Notes: generated from the letters alone by a model not told the origin. 64,000 nt of DNA from Takakia lepidozioides (GCA_030704615.1 CM060732.1:23498001-23562000); one strand, 5' to 3'. Counted from the stretch's first letter, positions 37,214 to 49,352 are shown. Made by a program: numbers and translations.

Positions 37214-38007
37214 AGATAAAGATCCAGCGAGACGGTGGCCCTGTTTTCCTACCAGAGTCAAGCTACTGACTCAGGGCCTTCTATGCAAGATAACTTTGTG
37301 GGCAAACTCACTCTTCAATCATGCTTCGTCCTCTGCACTGGTCTGAATACTATCCACTCTTAAGTAGAAGTTTAGTTAGACAAGTGATCCAGACCAGTGA
37401 CCATTGTCCACAATCATACAACAGGGAGTGACTGGGGAAAGAAAACTCAGTCCATGACAATGCTTGATTTATTCAAATGAAATGGCTGACATACAAGATA
37501 AAAGAAAACTTCCAATGTTTCAGCTAGCTACTCTTCTGTGACTAGGCAATCTTGCAGCCTTGCATAAGCTTTGATTACCTAGCTACTCTTCCATCACTTT
37601 TCTAGCATCACCAAAAATGTTGACGCGACCTTCATTTGAAACCAAATCAAGAATTCGATGCCATTAGTAAGAACCCATAAGAAAAGGAAGGTACATCTGG
37701 TATTAGAAACAAGGGCATGGACCAAACAACTCCACCTAGAGGCAAAAATGGTAGAATTGTTGGATTCTGTGTCCGCCCCAATTGTGAGGAATCAAATTGT
37801 ATCTTGCAACCAAAAATCAGACCAAGGTCTGATATGCAATCCATCCTAGTCCTTCTACTGGAAATCATGGATAACCATGACCACTTGCCCATGCAATAGT
37901 TTCTAAGAGAGGAGAATGGTATGGAGATTTAGCAACGCAATAAACCCCATTACCATAACCAGTACTTGCACATGTCACAGCTCGTGGAGAAGGCCCACCA
38001 AGAAATC
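37214..38007. other. Between clathrin fragment and Pro/Gly repeat gene
   Basis: No gene recognised up to about 37920. From about 37930 to 38007 the minus strand continues, out of frame, with a degenerate further unit of the Pro/Gly-rich repeat (see the next gene). Confidence 0.5.
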
Positions 38008-39660
38008 CTAGACCGCCGCCACCGGGAAACAAACCAGGATCACCTCCTGCACCGCGCTGGGTCCAAAAGGTCCAAAACTTCCAAACGGAGGAGGATAGAA
38101 TGGAGGTTTAGCATCGAAGTACTTGAGATTACCATACCCGCTTGCCCATGCCACAGCTTCGGGAGGAGGTGGAGGAGGCCCACCGGGGAATCCCGGAGGT
38201 CCGTCGCCGCCGGGAAACGAGCCGGGATCACCAGGTCCGAACGGTCCAAAAGGAAACGGAGGAGGACGGTCTCGACGTTTAGCCTCGAAGTACTTGAGAT
38301 TACCATACGCGCTTGCCCATGCTATTGCTTCAGGAGGAGGAGGAGGAGGCCCACCGGGGAATCCCGGAGGTCCGTCGCCGCCCGGAAAGGAGCCGGGATC
38401 ACCAGGTCCGAACGGTCCAAAAGGAAATGGAGGAGGACGGTCTCGACGTTTAGCCTCGAAGTACTTGAGATTACCATACCCGCTTGCCCATGCCACAGCT
38501 TCGGGAGGAGGTGGAGGAGGCCCACCGGGGAATCCCGGAGGTCCGTCGCCGCCGGGAAACGAGCCGGGATCACCAGGTCCGAACGGTCCAAAAGGAAACG
38601 GAGGAGGACGGTCTCGACGTTTAGCCTCGAAGTACTTGAGATTACCATACGCGCTTGCCCATGCTATTGCTTCAGGAGGAGGAGGAGGAGGCCCACCGGG
38701 GAATCCCGGAGGTCCGTCGCCGCCCGGAAAGGAGCCGGGATCACCAGGTCCGAACGGTCCAAAAGGAAACGGAGGAGGACGGTCTCGACGTTTAGCCTCG
38801 AAGTACTTGAGATTACCATACCCGCTTGCCCATGCCACAGCTTCGGGAGGAGGAGGAGGCCCACCGGGGAATCCCGGAGGTCCGTCGCCACCGGGAAAGG
38901 AGCCGGGATCACCAGGTCCGAACGGTCCAAAACCAGGAAACGGAGGAGGACGGTCTGGACTTTTGGCATCGAAGTACTTGAGATTACCATAGCCGCTTGC
39001 CCATGCCACAGCTTCGGGAGGAGGCCCACCGGGAAATCCTAGACCCCCACCACTGGGAAACAAACCGGGATCATCTCCTCCACCACCGGGTCTGAATGGT
39101 CCAAAAATTCCGAAAGGAGGAGGATGGCCTGGATATTTTTCACCATTATTGAGATTGTTGTCTCTAGATGGTTCCATTGTAGGACCTTGCTTGCGTCCTT
39201 CGATATCATCTCCATTTGAAAGGTTGGCTCCCACATGAGGATGCAGAGCCACATCCACTTCTCCACCTCCATTAGGAATACCTTCATCGCTTGGATTTCT
39301 ACTATGAGAACCATGACCATTGGGTCCTGGAGGACTTCCTAGGGATCCAAGATTGTGACCAACATAAGGCCCAAAACTACTCAAAGGACTAGGATCACTA
39401 GGTTTGTTGTTGAGGTCCAAACTACCTAGCACTACACCCTCGGAATCATGCTTGTTCCCATCAGTACCTACACTTTCACTCTCCAAATCGGAAGCTGGAC
39501 GAGCTTTACTATCAACAATACCAGCTTTACCATCAACAATACCAGCTCTACTATTATCGTATTGAAAGAGGTGACGCTTCCCATTAGCTTGCACACTCCC
39601 TACAAAGAAAATCACAAACAAGAGGGAAGGCACCATACTAATCCGTTGCACAGTCTTCAT
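38008..39660 (-). CDS. Secreted Pro/Gly-rich tandem-repeat protein
   Basis: A 550-residue frame from ATG 39658-39660. It starts with a clear signal peptide (basic MKTVQR, a hydrophobic core SLLFVIFFVGS, probable cut after QA). A spacer of about 190 residues rich in Asp, Ser, Gly and Asn follows, then six units of about 57 residues (171 bp). Each unit has a conserved head (AWASGYGNLKYFEAKRRD) and a Pro/Gly tail (PPPFPFGPFGPGDPGSFPGG, then DGPPGFPGGPPPPPP). Heads alternate AVAWASGYGN and AIAWASAYGN, giving a 342-bp higher-order period. I recognise no family; composition suggests an extracellular wall or matrix protein, with RR as a possible processing site. The last unit shifts frame and ends at 38008. 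Confidence 0.75.
   Translation of the reverse strand: MKTVQRISMVPSLLFVIFFVGSVQANGKRHLFQYDNSRAGIVDGKAGIVDSKARPASDLESESVGTDGNKHDSEGVVLGSLDLNNKPSDPSPLSSFGPYVGHNLGSLGSPPGPNGHGSHSRNPSDEGIPNGGGEVDVALHPHVGANLSNGDDIEGRKQGPTMEPSRDNNLNNGEKYPGHPPPFGIFGPFRPGGGGDDPGLFPSGGGLGFPGGPPPEAVAWASGYGNLKYFDAKSPDRPPPFPGFGPFGPGDPGSFPGGDGPPGFPGGPPPPPEAVAWASGYGNLKYFEAKRRDRPPPFPFGPFGPGDPGSFPGGDGPPGFPGGPPPPPPEAIAWASAYGNLKYFEAKRRDRPPPFPFGPFGPGDPGSFPGGDGPPGFPGGPPPPPPEAVAWASGYGNLKYFEAKRRDRPPPFPFGPFGPGDPGSFPGGDGPPGFPGGPPPPPPEAIAWASAYGNLKYFEAKRRDRPPPFPFGPFGPGDPGSFPGGDGPPGFPGGPPPPPPEAVAWASGYGNLKYFDAKPPFYPPPFGSFGPFGPSAVQEVILVCFPVAAV
38066..39030. repeat. 171-bp tandem array with 342-bp higher-order period
   Basis: Adjacent 171-bp units alternate between two subtypes, and units two apart are almost identical (for example the segments at about 38283-38450 and 38625-38790). 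This points to recent duplication of a two-unit block. The outermost units are more diverged. Confidence 0.9.
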
Positions 39661-40866
39661 TGCAAGCAATCAATCCCAACTGGACCTAGACCTCATCCCC
39701 CCTTCCCAAATCTATAGCAACTCAAGCACACGCACACACAAGTTGATAAGCCGCTCCATCTCTCATATAGTGACTCAAGGCCAAGGCCTTAAACATCACA
39801 TTGATAAACATAGCGGCCGCGGGCTACCCTGCACCATAATAGTGTCCACACATTCAGTCAATAGTGGGTTTGAAGAAAGCCTAATTATTACCTATCCCGT
39901 CGTCATTAGTCAAACTTGATGTTGAAGAAATTCAAATTAGGTCACACATCAATTGTAAAGAAGCTTCAACTACAAGAGACTCCATCAAATTAGTGGTTCA
40001 GACTAACTTACTCCTTCCTGCTTGAAATGGTTGCCCAATTTTCCAAAAAAAAATGAAGGTAAAAATGAAATCACCTAAATAGAAAACAGAGCCCTAAATA
40101 TTGAATGCCTAGTTCTGGCAATGAATGAATGGTTTACTTTGATGCCTTTAAAATCTAAGTATAACTGATCTCCATCCATTTTCATCCATATATTCGTCGT
40201 TCAGAGACCTACAACAAGTCATCCATCCATCTCTAGTTAGCAGCAATCCGCCGAACCCAAGCGCAGTTAGGGTTTGAGAATATTGATGTCTGCCGCTACT
40301 GCCACCTTTTTATATTCCGTCAGTACCCTGACGGCCGACATTTACTATCTATCCGGAAACCCTCTATTTACTACTTACTAATCGGCCAAGTTAACCACGG
40401 TAGTTACTTTACCATCAACTAATCACCCGCTAGTAATTAATAATTTCCGGGCACCCAAATATTCCTCCTGGGGTAAGTTGGCTACTTAATTTAATATCAA
40501 AATTATTCCGTAATTAATACCAAATTTGTGGTTCTTCACTGCTCCAGGATACGGATGGAAGTAAGAATATTTCTGGATGAAAGTTGGTGGTAGCTGACTA
40601 GCCAGTAAGGAGGGTGGCAGGAGAGTGTTGGTCGGGACTAATAAGACTCTCTCACGCTCACTAATGCGCTTCACTCCATTAAGTTAAGTTAGTACTCTAA
40701 ACTGTGTTGTGTCTTTGTACTTAGCAACATGGGGCCCGCTTAGCAAATCAGCCTTGATATCAGGCTTTTTCCCTCATGGGTTTTTCTTAACGGTCCCACA
40801 AGCCAAGCGGATGTGATCTGTGTAAGTAGAGGGAGAGACGAACAAGAGGAGGGAGAGCACCTGGCG
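39661..40866. other. Divergent promoter region of repeat gene and SAM methyltransferase
   Basis: AT-richer intergenic DNA between two genes read away from each other. No further coding sequence recognised. Confidence 0.5.
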
Positions 40867-43500
40867 ATGGCTGCCACACTGAATGCTCTGAGCTGCAGGA
40901 CAGTGCTGCAAAGAAACCATGTGGGGGTCGGTGTGGGGCGGGTGAGAAGGGGGGTGAGAGTGAGGATGCGGGCAGCGAGCAATGGGCGTTATGAAGAGGG
41001 GGAGCTTGAGCGGCCACGGTGGACGGGAGATGAACTGCTCTCCCGCTTTGTCAGCTCCCTCATTTCCTTCAAACCTCTCTTCAATGTCATGAAAGTTGGG
41101 GCTCGCCAAGTCTTGATAAGGTTATCTCGATTTTCCTGCTGCTTGGCCCGGTATCCAGTGTGCTCCCAGCTTTCCTCCTCCCGCTTGTGGTGGGTAATTA
41201 GGGTGAATGGATTTTTGGGGGCTTGCTCTTCGGTTGTGTTATTTTCTTAACGTGTGGATGCGCGAGGATCTCTAGCATTAGATTTTAAACCAGTACAACG
41301 TTTCCAAGTCGCGGTGGGGCTTGGGGTGCAATTGCAGAACCGCAGAGAAGAATGGGATCAGCTGGACAGGCATGGCCGACGAATTGCTCGCATCAGATGT
41401 GTATGCAGAGAAGGAGCTCCTTGAAAATTTGTCTCTGATGTATCCTGACTGTAAGTTCTGAGGCGGAAATTCTCGCAAATACTTTTGTCTTCCACTTATC
41501 ATGGACAGAGTCGTCTGAGTTATCGTGGGTGTACAATTTTGGAATGTGCCGCTATGTACACCTCTGATTCTGTGGCGTGCTTTACATTCATAAATGCAGC
41601 AGAACTCAATTCCAGTGAGTAGTGGGCTGCGTGGGAAACTGGTTTGAGATTCACAACTAGAACACTTACCATCATGTTAAGGTGTGTATCCGGCTCTAAT
41701 GGCAAACCGTGTAGTTCTCAGATTACTTGAAAGAATTCCATGCGTATGCCGATGGCAACCTCTCATGGAAGGTATGTGGGTTCTTTCCTTGTCCATGAAT
41801 GGCAATGTTGATGATGAATTTAATCTACCATAAGATCATATCTTTCATTGACACACCATGACCTACTTGGGGAGAGGAGGAGACAAAGGATTTTCATACA
41901 TGGGGAGGGAAGTAACAGGGGCAATGACAAACTGCAGGAATGATATGATATGGTGGTGCTAGCAGGCTGCCAGTGAGGTTGCACCCGCGACACTATCCAT
42001 GATGCTCCGTGCCATCCCCACTGCACAGTCGGCAAAGGAGGCCTCAGAGGTGTTGCGTGGAGGATGGCTGCAGGTGAAAAAAAATCCAGTTTGTTTTATG
42101 AACACGAGGGCCAAGTTATAGCTATTCATCAACTTTTAGACATCGCCATCCCTGATTTCGAGAGCAGTAAATGTAACGAGATTCAGGGTAACTTAATAGT
42201 CCACCAAATGGTTAATTGATGAAGGTCATGTGGCTTTGTTCAACAGTTCAACAAAATGATTAGTCACTCTTGCACCTGTAGACTGATTTTTGGATGTTCA
42301 CGCTCTAGGCTGAGCTCTAGATCTCCTACTAGTGAGTACATTCTGTTGGCTCTGGAGTAGGTCGGGTTACAGTTGGTTTGCTGCCTCTGCAGGCTAGCTG
42401 ATGATGGCAAGGTTTTCAGAAAATGGAGTTGTTTGAATTAGCAAGGCAGTTGATTTATGATTATCCTCATTGCAGGCTATAAACGACCACCACAGGTTGC
42501 ATTCCAGTGGCCTTGTCTCTACCGTTCTTGACATCGGGTGCTCCATCGGTGATAGTACACGGTTTCTTGCTGATTGGTTTCCAGATGCCCAGGTCACGGT
42601 ATGTATGTGTATTTCATAGTATGTGACGTGTTGCATGCAAGTGTACAAATGTATGTAGGACCGCAATGAGTTCTTGGCATCCACTGGGATTGTGGTTCTT
42701 ACGCATATTCTGAGAGAGGTTCATATGTGATACACTGAATGCCATAATGGTAATTCTGAATTGCTTTCTCAACAACAGCACCATTATATTATCCATTCTA
42801 CAAGAAGCTACCAGCAGTCAAGTCTTAGCTTGGAAATGCATGAAGAGATATGTATGTGTGTGACAGTAAGACTCAGATGGTGCAAATACCAGCAGGTGGT
42901 TTTTGAACAAAAAGGTCATCAATCATATTTGTTGAATGTGTGGCAGGGGCTAGACTTGTCTCCCTACTTTCTGGCAGTGGCACAACACATGGAGAAACAA
43001 AGGGCTGCAAAGGGAGAGGGAAGAGAAAGACCAATACATTGGGTCCATGCCAATGGCGAGGACACTGGTCTCCCCTCCTCATCCTTTGATATGGTCTCTC
43101 TGGCTTTTGTGGTGAGTGTCTTGTAATGGGTATTGGTCTGGGGTTTCGCTCCATTTGTTTCTTTTGGTCGATAAAGTTTCATTTGGGGTGCTCTTGCTCT
43201 CCTTGCACAAGATGTGAAGAGCCTCTGTTTGTACTGATGGTTGGGATCCTTCAGCTAAAATTTCTTTGGGTGTATGTCGTATGAAGATCCATGAGTGCCC
43301 ACAACATGCTATCAAGGGGTTGCTAATGGAGGTCCACAGGCTTCTGAGGCCAGGCGGAACCATCGCTCTCACTGACAATTCGGTGTGTCTTCTAACTTTC
43401 CTTCCTGTTTGTTTATTTCTGCTTTCATTTTATATATTTACTTTGGGGGTCCTTTGTGGTAGCAGCATTGTTGTTTTAATGACAGGATCTTCTTTCCCCC

Positions 43501-43537
<37 letters not shown>

Positions 43538-44476
43538 CTGTCAGGCCTACCTACCCTTGGCACAAAATTGAAATTTAAACTCAGGTGGGGAGTCTAACTT
43601 TGAAGAACCACCAAGCACGAATTGTCTGGAACAATGTATTCGCCTCTGCCATGCTTTTCGCATCTTTGTACTGTTTGCATAGCATCCAAGGAGTCACTGA
43701 ACTTTGTTATTTTCTGTGTGTTGTTTGTGCCAGCCAAAGTCAAAGATCATACAGGTACAATCTGTCTCCTATCCAGAGTTTTGTTCTTCTCAATATGGTA
43801 TTTTTTACACAACTTACAGACACATGATGAAGGGAGTTTAAGAGATTTCATGGCACCAGTGAAACGGAATCATAGGCGATAGTCACACAACATCAAACAA
43901 TTTGGATGATGAAACTGTGGGAGTACAGGAACCCAGCTGCCATCGCCAACTTAAAAAATTGTGAATCACATTGGAGAGGAAGAGGTTTACAAGAATTCAA
44001 AGGGTAACAACAGAGAACTTGGAACATGTGAAGGGAAAGTATAGATTATGAAAACATCTGCATTTGTCAATCTTGATTCAAACTGAGGGCATATGAGCTG
44101 CACTGTCCACTGATACTCAAGAAAAGTTTGTCATAAGTAATAGAAGTTGTGTGCTCCGAGGAGCTGTACTCACTGAATTGAAATCATCTTTGAAGGCCTG
44201 TATGATTTGTTCTTTCTCTTGTAGGGCCAGTGTCCTAATGTCTGCATCTTACAGGGGAAGGTTGCGTATGATGAAGTAGGAGGCTGATGCTTTTATTGGG
44301 TGTGTCTCCAGAATTTGCCGCCTGCATTATTCACTTTGATGAAATCAACAGAGCCATGGATGGACGAGTACTATACCTTCAACTTGGAGAAAGCCATGGA
44401 AGAGACGGGCTTTACGAACGTAGCCTCAATATTGACAGACCCACGTCACCGAACTGTCACGGGCACAGCATCCTAA
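40867..44476 (+). CDS. Chloroplast-type SAM-dependent methyltransferase (Methyltransf_11)
   Basis: Nine exons join in frame: 40867-41120, 41338-41450, 41722-41771, 41966-42073, 42476-42598, 42947-43111, 43287-43382, 43734-43754 and 44312-44476, giving 364 residues. The N-terminus (Ala/Arg/Val-rich, few acidic residues) looks like a transit peptide. Motif I is VLDIGCSIGD (about 192-201), post-I is GLDLSPYFLAVAQ, motif II FDMVSLAFV, and motif III is the LLRPGGTIALTDN strand. The C-terminal EPWMDEYYTF and TDPRHRTVTGTAS match a plant plastid methyltransferase family of unknown substrate. Exon 8 is only 21 bp (PKSKIIQ). All introns are GT-AG. The gene appears intact. Confidence 0.9.
43497..43535. 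repeat. (CT)n microsatellite
   Basis: CT-rich run in intron 7 of the SAM methyltransferase gene. Confidence 0.8.
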
Positions 44477-45419
44477 TGGTGAATCCTAGATTTCAAATGG
44501 GAACATTTTGTAAAGACAAGGAAATCACACATTTTTGTACTACAAACTCTCTCTCCATCTCCTTCTGCCCATCTTTAGTTGCACACAATCACAGTTGCAG
44601 TTATTCTCTTTGCTTGCACATGTGCAACTGCGGTGATTCAGTGAAATCCAGGGTGATGGCATAATGGGCTTCAGCTCAAAATTCCATCTCTTGGCTCACT
44701 AGTATGTATGTCTTTAACCCCCATAGCTTTCCTCTACAAAGTAGTAGAGAGCCACTTGAAGTAAAACTTGGTGATGGTAACTTCACACCACAGCTTATAG
44801 CCTCTCAATCTCAAGGCAACATGAATCAAAACAAACCAACTCACTGCAATTGCAATACGACTCCACCCTCACAATCAAACACAGTGCAATTGTATGTCAC
44901 TCCAGAGCATCCACAGCATTCACAGCATCACAGAACATTTGTGCATGGTTATCGAATTTCCGGTGGGTTCATCCGGTAAGAGCAGAGCAGCAGATATCAT
45001 CCTTTCAAGAAACACCTCCTATAATGTTTGCGTTTTCGGCAGAAATGGAAAAATTACACCGACGCTTTGCAACAACAATAACCGTCTGTGCACCAGACAA
45101 GTATTTCGAAGAGGGTACTACACTACATACGAGTTGGTTTTCATTGTGGGGCCCCTTTTGGGGGGCAGCCAAAAAATTAGGGTATGCCGCTTTCTGTACC
45201 CCGCGCACGGTATTCTTTAGTAAAAGGCGAAAGAATAGTTCGCTTTGTGCTGAGTACACGGCTTTGTAACGTTTGGACGGCGACGCGGGTTCTTATACTC
45301 TCATTGTGCTAAGATGAAGGCAAACGATATGGGATAAATAGACAGAGGAAATCTTGGGATGATTTTGATGGTCGGAATTTCTGATTCTACGCACACCCGA
45401 GGCTAAAAGAAAGGCTTGG
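44477..45419. other. No gene recognised
   Basis: Should include the 3' untranslated region of the methyltransferase gene. Other frames are short and resemble nothing known. Confidence 0.5.
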
Positions 45420-46294
45420 TTGAGGCAGCGTAGGAATGTGAAAAGCAAGGCCCAAGCGCTGGCCGGCATTTCTGAGTCCGCAACCAAGTTGGTGTGGATC
45501 GATGAGCCGTCGTCGTTCTTCATGTTTTGTAGGACGTGTGTGTTGTGGAGTTTGTGGATCCATGGAGGGCCGTGCTGCACACGATGGATGGATCTCTCAT
45601 TCCTTTTGCCTCCTGTGTGTGACTGTTGCGAAATAACGTCAACGGCGGAAGAAGAAGAAGAAGACGAAGAAGAAGACACCGGGCGAAGCCAACCAAAGTC
45701 AGCAGAAACTATTTGGCATATTGAATCTACAGATGGAGGGCTGTTTGCATCAAATCGATTTGTGGGTGTGAGAGTGTGCACTCCATTGTCTTCAACCCGA
45801 TCTCGAAGTGTTGCAGACGATGATCTGAAGAGCCTGCAGTTTACAGTGAGTCTCAGAGCTTCACTCACAGCATTAACGTTCTGGATGAATTGGTGGTGGA
45901 TGGTAGTACGGAGGCCTACAAGCTTATTGTGGTTAGGGTAAGGCCTGCAAAACCTACCGAAAGCGTTGGAATGAGACAGGAAACTTGCCTGGAGCTCCGC
46001 TGGATTTTGCTGCAGGTATGGCGTTAGCCAGTGCCAAATGTGGCAACGTTGTATATGCCATGATGCTCGACTGTGACGCTCGGACACATGTCCCTACAGT
46101 GAAGAAGACCTGCATACTTGGTGGAAAGTGGAGATCGCATGTTGCTGGTTGGGAGGGTGGAGGATATTGGCAGCAATTCTACACGTTTATGGGAGTTCAA
46201 TGTCTCCACACGAGAATGGGCGCAGATGCCAAAAATTCCCGATGAACTATTTCACGATTGCTGTGGGCAGCAACTTTCAGTGCCTGCTATGTGA
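45420..46294 (+). pseudogene. F-box/kelch-type protein relic
   Basis: Scattered frames on the plus strand give segments typical of plant F-box/kelch proteins. These are ESTDGGLF with a following V.TPLS region (about 45720-45810), then ELVVDGSTEAYKLIVVRV (about 45885-45945), then NLPGAPLDFAAG with GNVVYAMMLD (about 45990-46070), and finally MLLVGRVED and FNVSTREWAQMPKIPDEL (about 46140-46250). F-box/kelch proteins select substrates for SCF ubiquitin ligases. At least two frame changes separate these parts and I found no intact F-box, so this is probably a decayed copy. A (GAA)n-like acidic stretch lies at 45650-45678. Confidence 0.55.
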
Positions 46295-47035
46295 ATTCTA
46301 CATGAATCGTGGATGTCTGTTCACAGGGCAGGTTCCTCAGAAGATGCCTGGAAAACTTTGTATGGAATCAATGTATAGTTTTGAATGATAATTTGAGTTG
46401 CTTCCCTACATGGATTTTCAATGGGGAACTATAAAGCTCTGGTTCCGGTTATCATAATATTTTAATGGGAGGGAGAATGTTCCACAAAAGAACTGTCCAA
46501 CATTGGTAGCAAGCAGCATTGGTCTGGTGCCCAGGTTTAAGGTGGGTATAAACCAGGTTCTAAGCACGGGCTCAGCTAGCAAGTGAGCTAAGCTGAACCA
46601 ATCCTTAGCAGAATTGTCTGAGATGTTGGCACTACAAGAATGTTGAGCAGCGAGATTTTCAGAGGAATCTGCTGCACAAAGACGTTCATGTTGGCTCCAG
46701 AGTCCACAAATTTCGCCATCTCCCTCTTTGTTTCTTTGAACTTCTCTCATGTTGGTAGCAAAACATTCAGAGGAAAGAACACACATTTGCCAGGGCAGCT
46801 TTTGCTCTATGATAAGAAGGTCACGTTACAAAGGCTTCGGAAATTAGGAGGTTCTGCCACTTTCAAAATCCTCTTAGAATACATGGTGGTAAGTTTACAG
46901 CAAGGCCCCCCATTTCGGCGTCTTTCTGTATGTACACATATTTCTTTCTGAAATAGAAGAACTCCCACAGGCTACTTCTACAAAAAGGTGTATGCGGATC
47001 TTCAATCTCAGTAATAGCTCTTTCACTCCATCACG
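46295..47035. other. No gene recognised
   Basis: A minus-strand stretch near 46640-46720 reads AKFVDSGANMNVFVQ, faintly like a retroelement protease, but it has no supporting context. The part next to 47035 should be the 3' UTR of the following minus-strand gene. Confidence 0.4.
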
Positions 47036-49352
47036 CTAAACTTCCACCTTAACTTTCTCTAATACCTCCTTCCCTGTTATCCCAGTCTTCAATTGGGTGA
47101 AAAAAGGTTCATAATCCAGCTCAGGAGGAGGGTTTGCAGGGTCAACAGTGAAAGGCTGGCTGAATGGAACAGTGCTCTTCACCTCAAATGTCTTGTCACA
47201 AGCTGCTGGTGAACTCAAGGCTGCAACACAAATCCTTGCAATTTCCTCCCTGGCAATTTTCCCAGTGATGTTATCACCTTGCTCAAACAATAGCTCAGCG
47301 CCTGCAGGTTCCTCAGTCAGGGCACAAGGACGTACTATAGTGTAAGGAATCCCACTATCTCTCACCAGATCCTCTCCTTTCAGCTTGAAAGTCAGGATGT
47401 AGCCCAGCTCTTTATTCATGCGGACAGCTGGTGGCTGCTTGCTCAGATCAAGGCCTGGCCTTTCGGGTCTGGTAACCCCTGCTGAGCTTACATGCACGAA
47501 TCTGGGAGTTATTGGCTCCTTCAAGTACGTCTTGATGCTGGAGATTGGGAGCTCAAATGGACCGGCTTCAAAGCTTTGGTTAAGCTGCCCATCGTACTCA
47601 AATTTGCTGTACAATAACTGCAAAGATGCAACTTTGCTGGGGTTGAATGGCTCGGCATCTTTGACTGTACGAGCACGGAATACAGGCACAAACAAAGAGA
47701 ACGGAAGGCGGATGGATTGCCATTCCCCCTTCCGAGTGTCAAATCCACAAGTGTAGCCCACAGCATCCCAATCCGTTGTAGTCCGAACACTGCATGGCAC
47801 TCAACCAATTATGTCAAGAATGGAGACAAAGACATTTTTTAACACGGCTCAAGCAAATAGCTTGCATCAGTTTCTGTAAGCCAATTCCCAAGTACGCCAG
47901 AAATGGTGTAGTCAAGTTCCTGTGAACTGTCTATCTCCTGATGCCATAGTCCCATGGAAATAAAACCCTTCCTGAGCAAGGTGTTTGTGGGGTTTTCATA
48001 ATGGTTTCAAACTCAGCCCCTTCCAAGATGCTCGACCTCAGTTGTTGACAGTCTGCTTACAGGGTTGATTGAATACTGGTTTGAGACACTATTCCCCATA
48101 CTAAAAAAGAACAAAATCCAACACTGCTAATGTACACATTTGAAGAATGCTGTTGGCTTGTATAAAGGCGCAGACTGGTGCATGACAAAGAAGGAGAAAG
48201 GAAAGAAGGATGCGGTCACTTGCAGATTCTATTGTGATATAAGCTGAAACCTTTCTGATCCCGAAGATGTAAATCTGAAGCAGAAACTCACATGAACTTG
48301 AAACGATGTCCATCGCCTTTCAATCGAAATTCGAAGCCTTCGTAGGCGCTCAAATCCTCAATGGGCTCAAAAGTTTTGGATCGAATACTTGCAAACCCCC
48401 CGTTGTTATCGGTGGATACCATCCCCTTGAACACACCAGTTGGACCCCCATCTTCTCCTCCTGTAGGACTGATTTGCAAAGAGCTTGCGCTCACACCGCC
48501 CATAACCACATCATCTAATGCCCCCCACGCAGGACCGGTGGGAAGTCCGTTTGAAGAGAGCGAGAACAAAGTTCCCCCCTCCCTAACACCCACATGCCGC
48601 TTCGTCTTTTCAATCAAATTGCGCATACCAATGTATTCCACACTCTCCGGGGTATCCCCCTTAATCTCTGGGTCGAAGAATTTGATCCCTTGGTAATACT
48701 TCTTGCGATCAGGGGTGTCTCCTTCCTTAGGCCCGACAATAACAGCGGCTGCATGCACAACCTTCGTTACGCCTTCGAAGTACTCCGGCAAGAGTGTAGC
48801 AGACTGAGTGATGTCTGCCGCTACGACATCGACCTCCGGACTCAAAAAATTCTTAGCTTTCTCTAGATTTCTAACCAGAGCGCGAACTCGGAATCCTTTC
48901 CGGCGCAATTCGTCCACTACCCGCCTGCCCACTCCTCCAGTAGCTCCTGCCACCAACACCACATCTTCCACTTTCTTCATCTTCTTGCTGGAATCATCCT
49001 TCTGCCCACTCAATGACTGCATCACTGATTCCACAAACTTTCCGAATGATGGTGGCCCGTTAAAGAAGTAGATAGTCTTGATGAACCTTCCGAAATCCCA
49101 GGGCTGCCTCCCCCCCTCTGCTCGCACAATCCCAAACCCCTTTACAGGCTTGGACAGCCAGCTACTGCTTCGCAGGGTCTGGCCTAACCGCTTCTCAGTT
49201 GCTAGTGACAGGCCTGAGTACTGGGGCAGCGCTACAGATTGTTGTCCCAGGAGAGAAATCTGTCTTCCCTGAGCTAATGAGCTTGAAGCAAGAAAGAGAG
49301 AGTCCGTAGCCATTGGAGGAGGACAACCCACCTGCACCATTGTCACAAGCAT
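47036..49352 (-). CDS. NAD(P)-binding Rossmann/CIA30-domain protein (At4g18810-like)
   Basis: Two exons, 48292-49352 and 47036-47789, join across an intron of about 500 bp (donor GTGAGT, acceptor CATGCAG), giving 604 residues. After a Ser-rich N-terminus resembling a transit peptide comes a Rossmann motif (LVAGATGGVGRRVVDELRRK, near 132) and an atypical-SDR domain (VIVGPKEGDTPDRKKY). A CIA30-type insert follows (AWGALDDVVMGGVS, KGDGHRFKF, then WDAVGYTCGFDT), and the SDR end (RFVHVSSAGVTRPERPGLDL, YTIVRPCALTEEPAG). This order matches At4g18810 and the related HCF173, which supports translation of the psbA mRNA. Start chosen at the first in-frame ATG (49350-49352); a second Met lies four codons on. 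No damage seen. Confidence 0.92.

Noticed and set aside
37966-39042. Long plus-strand frame of 358 codons over the Pro/Gly repeat
   Set aside because: It is the antisense of a GC-rich repeat whose unit is a multiple of three. The product is Arg/Ser-rich with no signal peptide, while the minus strand has a good start and signal sequence.
43755-43830. Frame reading NLSPIQSFVLLNM after the microexon as the next methyltransferase exon
   Set aside because: A better match (NLPPALFTLMKSTEPW) with correct phase and acceptor occurs at 44312, and using the earlier stretch would break the frame.
45293-46087. 264-codon minus-strand frame with a poly-Ser run
   Set aside because: The poly-Ser comes from a GAA repeat on the other strand, and the plus strand has F-box/kelch-like segments in this place.
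46418-46786. Possible retroelement protease (VDSGA) on the minus strand
   Set aside because: Only one short motif matches and there is no flanking gag, RT or LTR.
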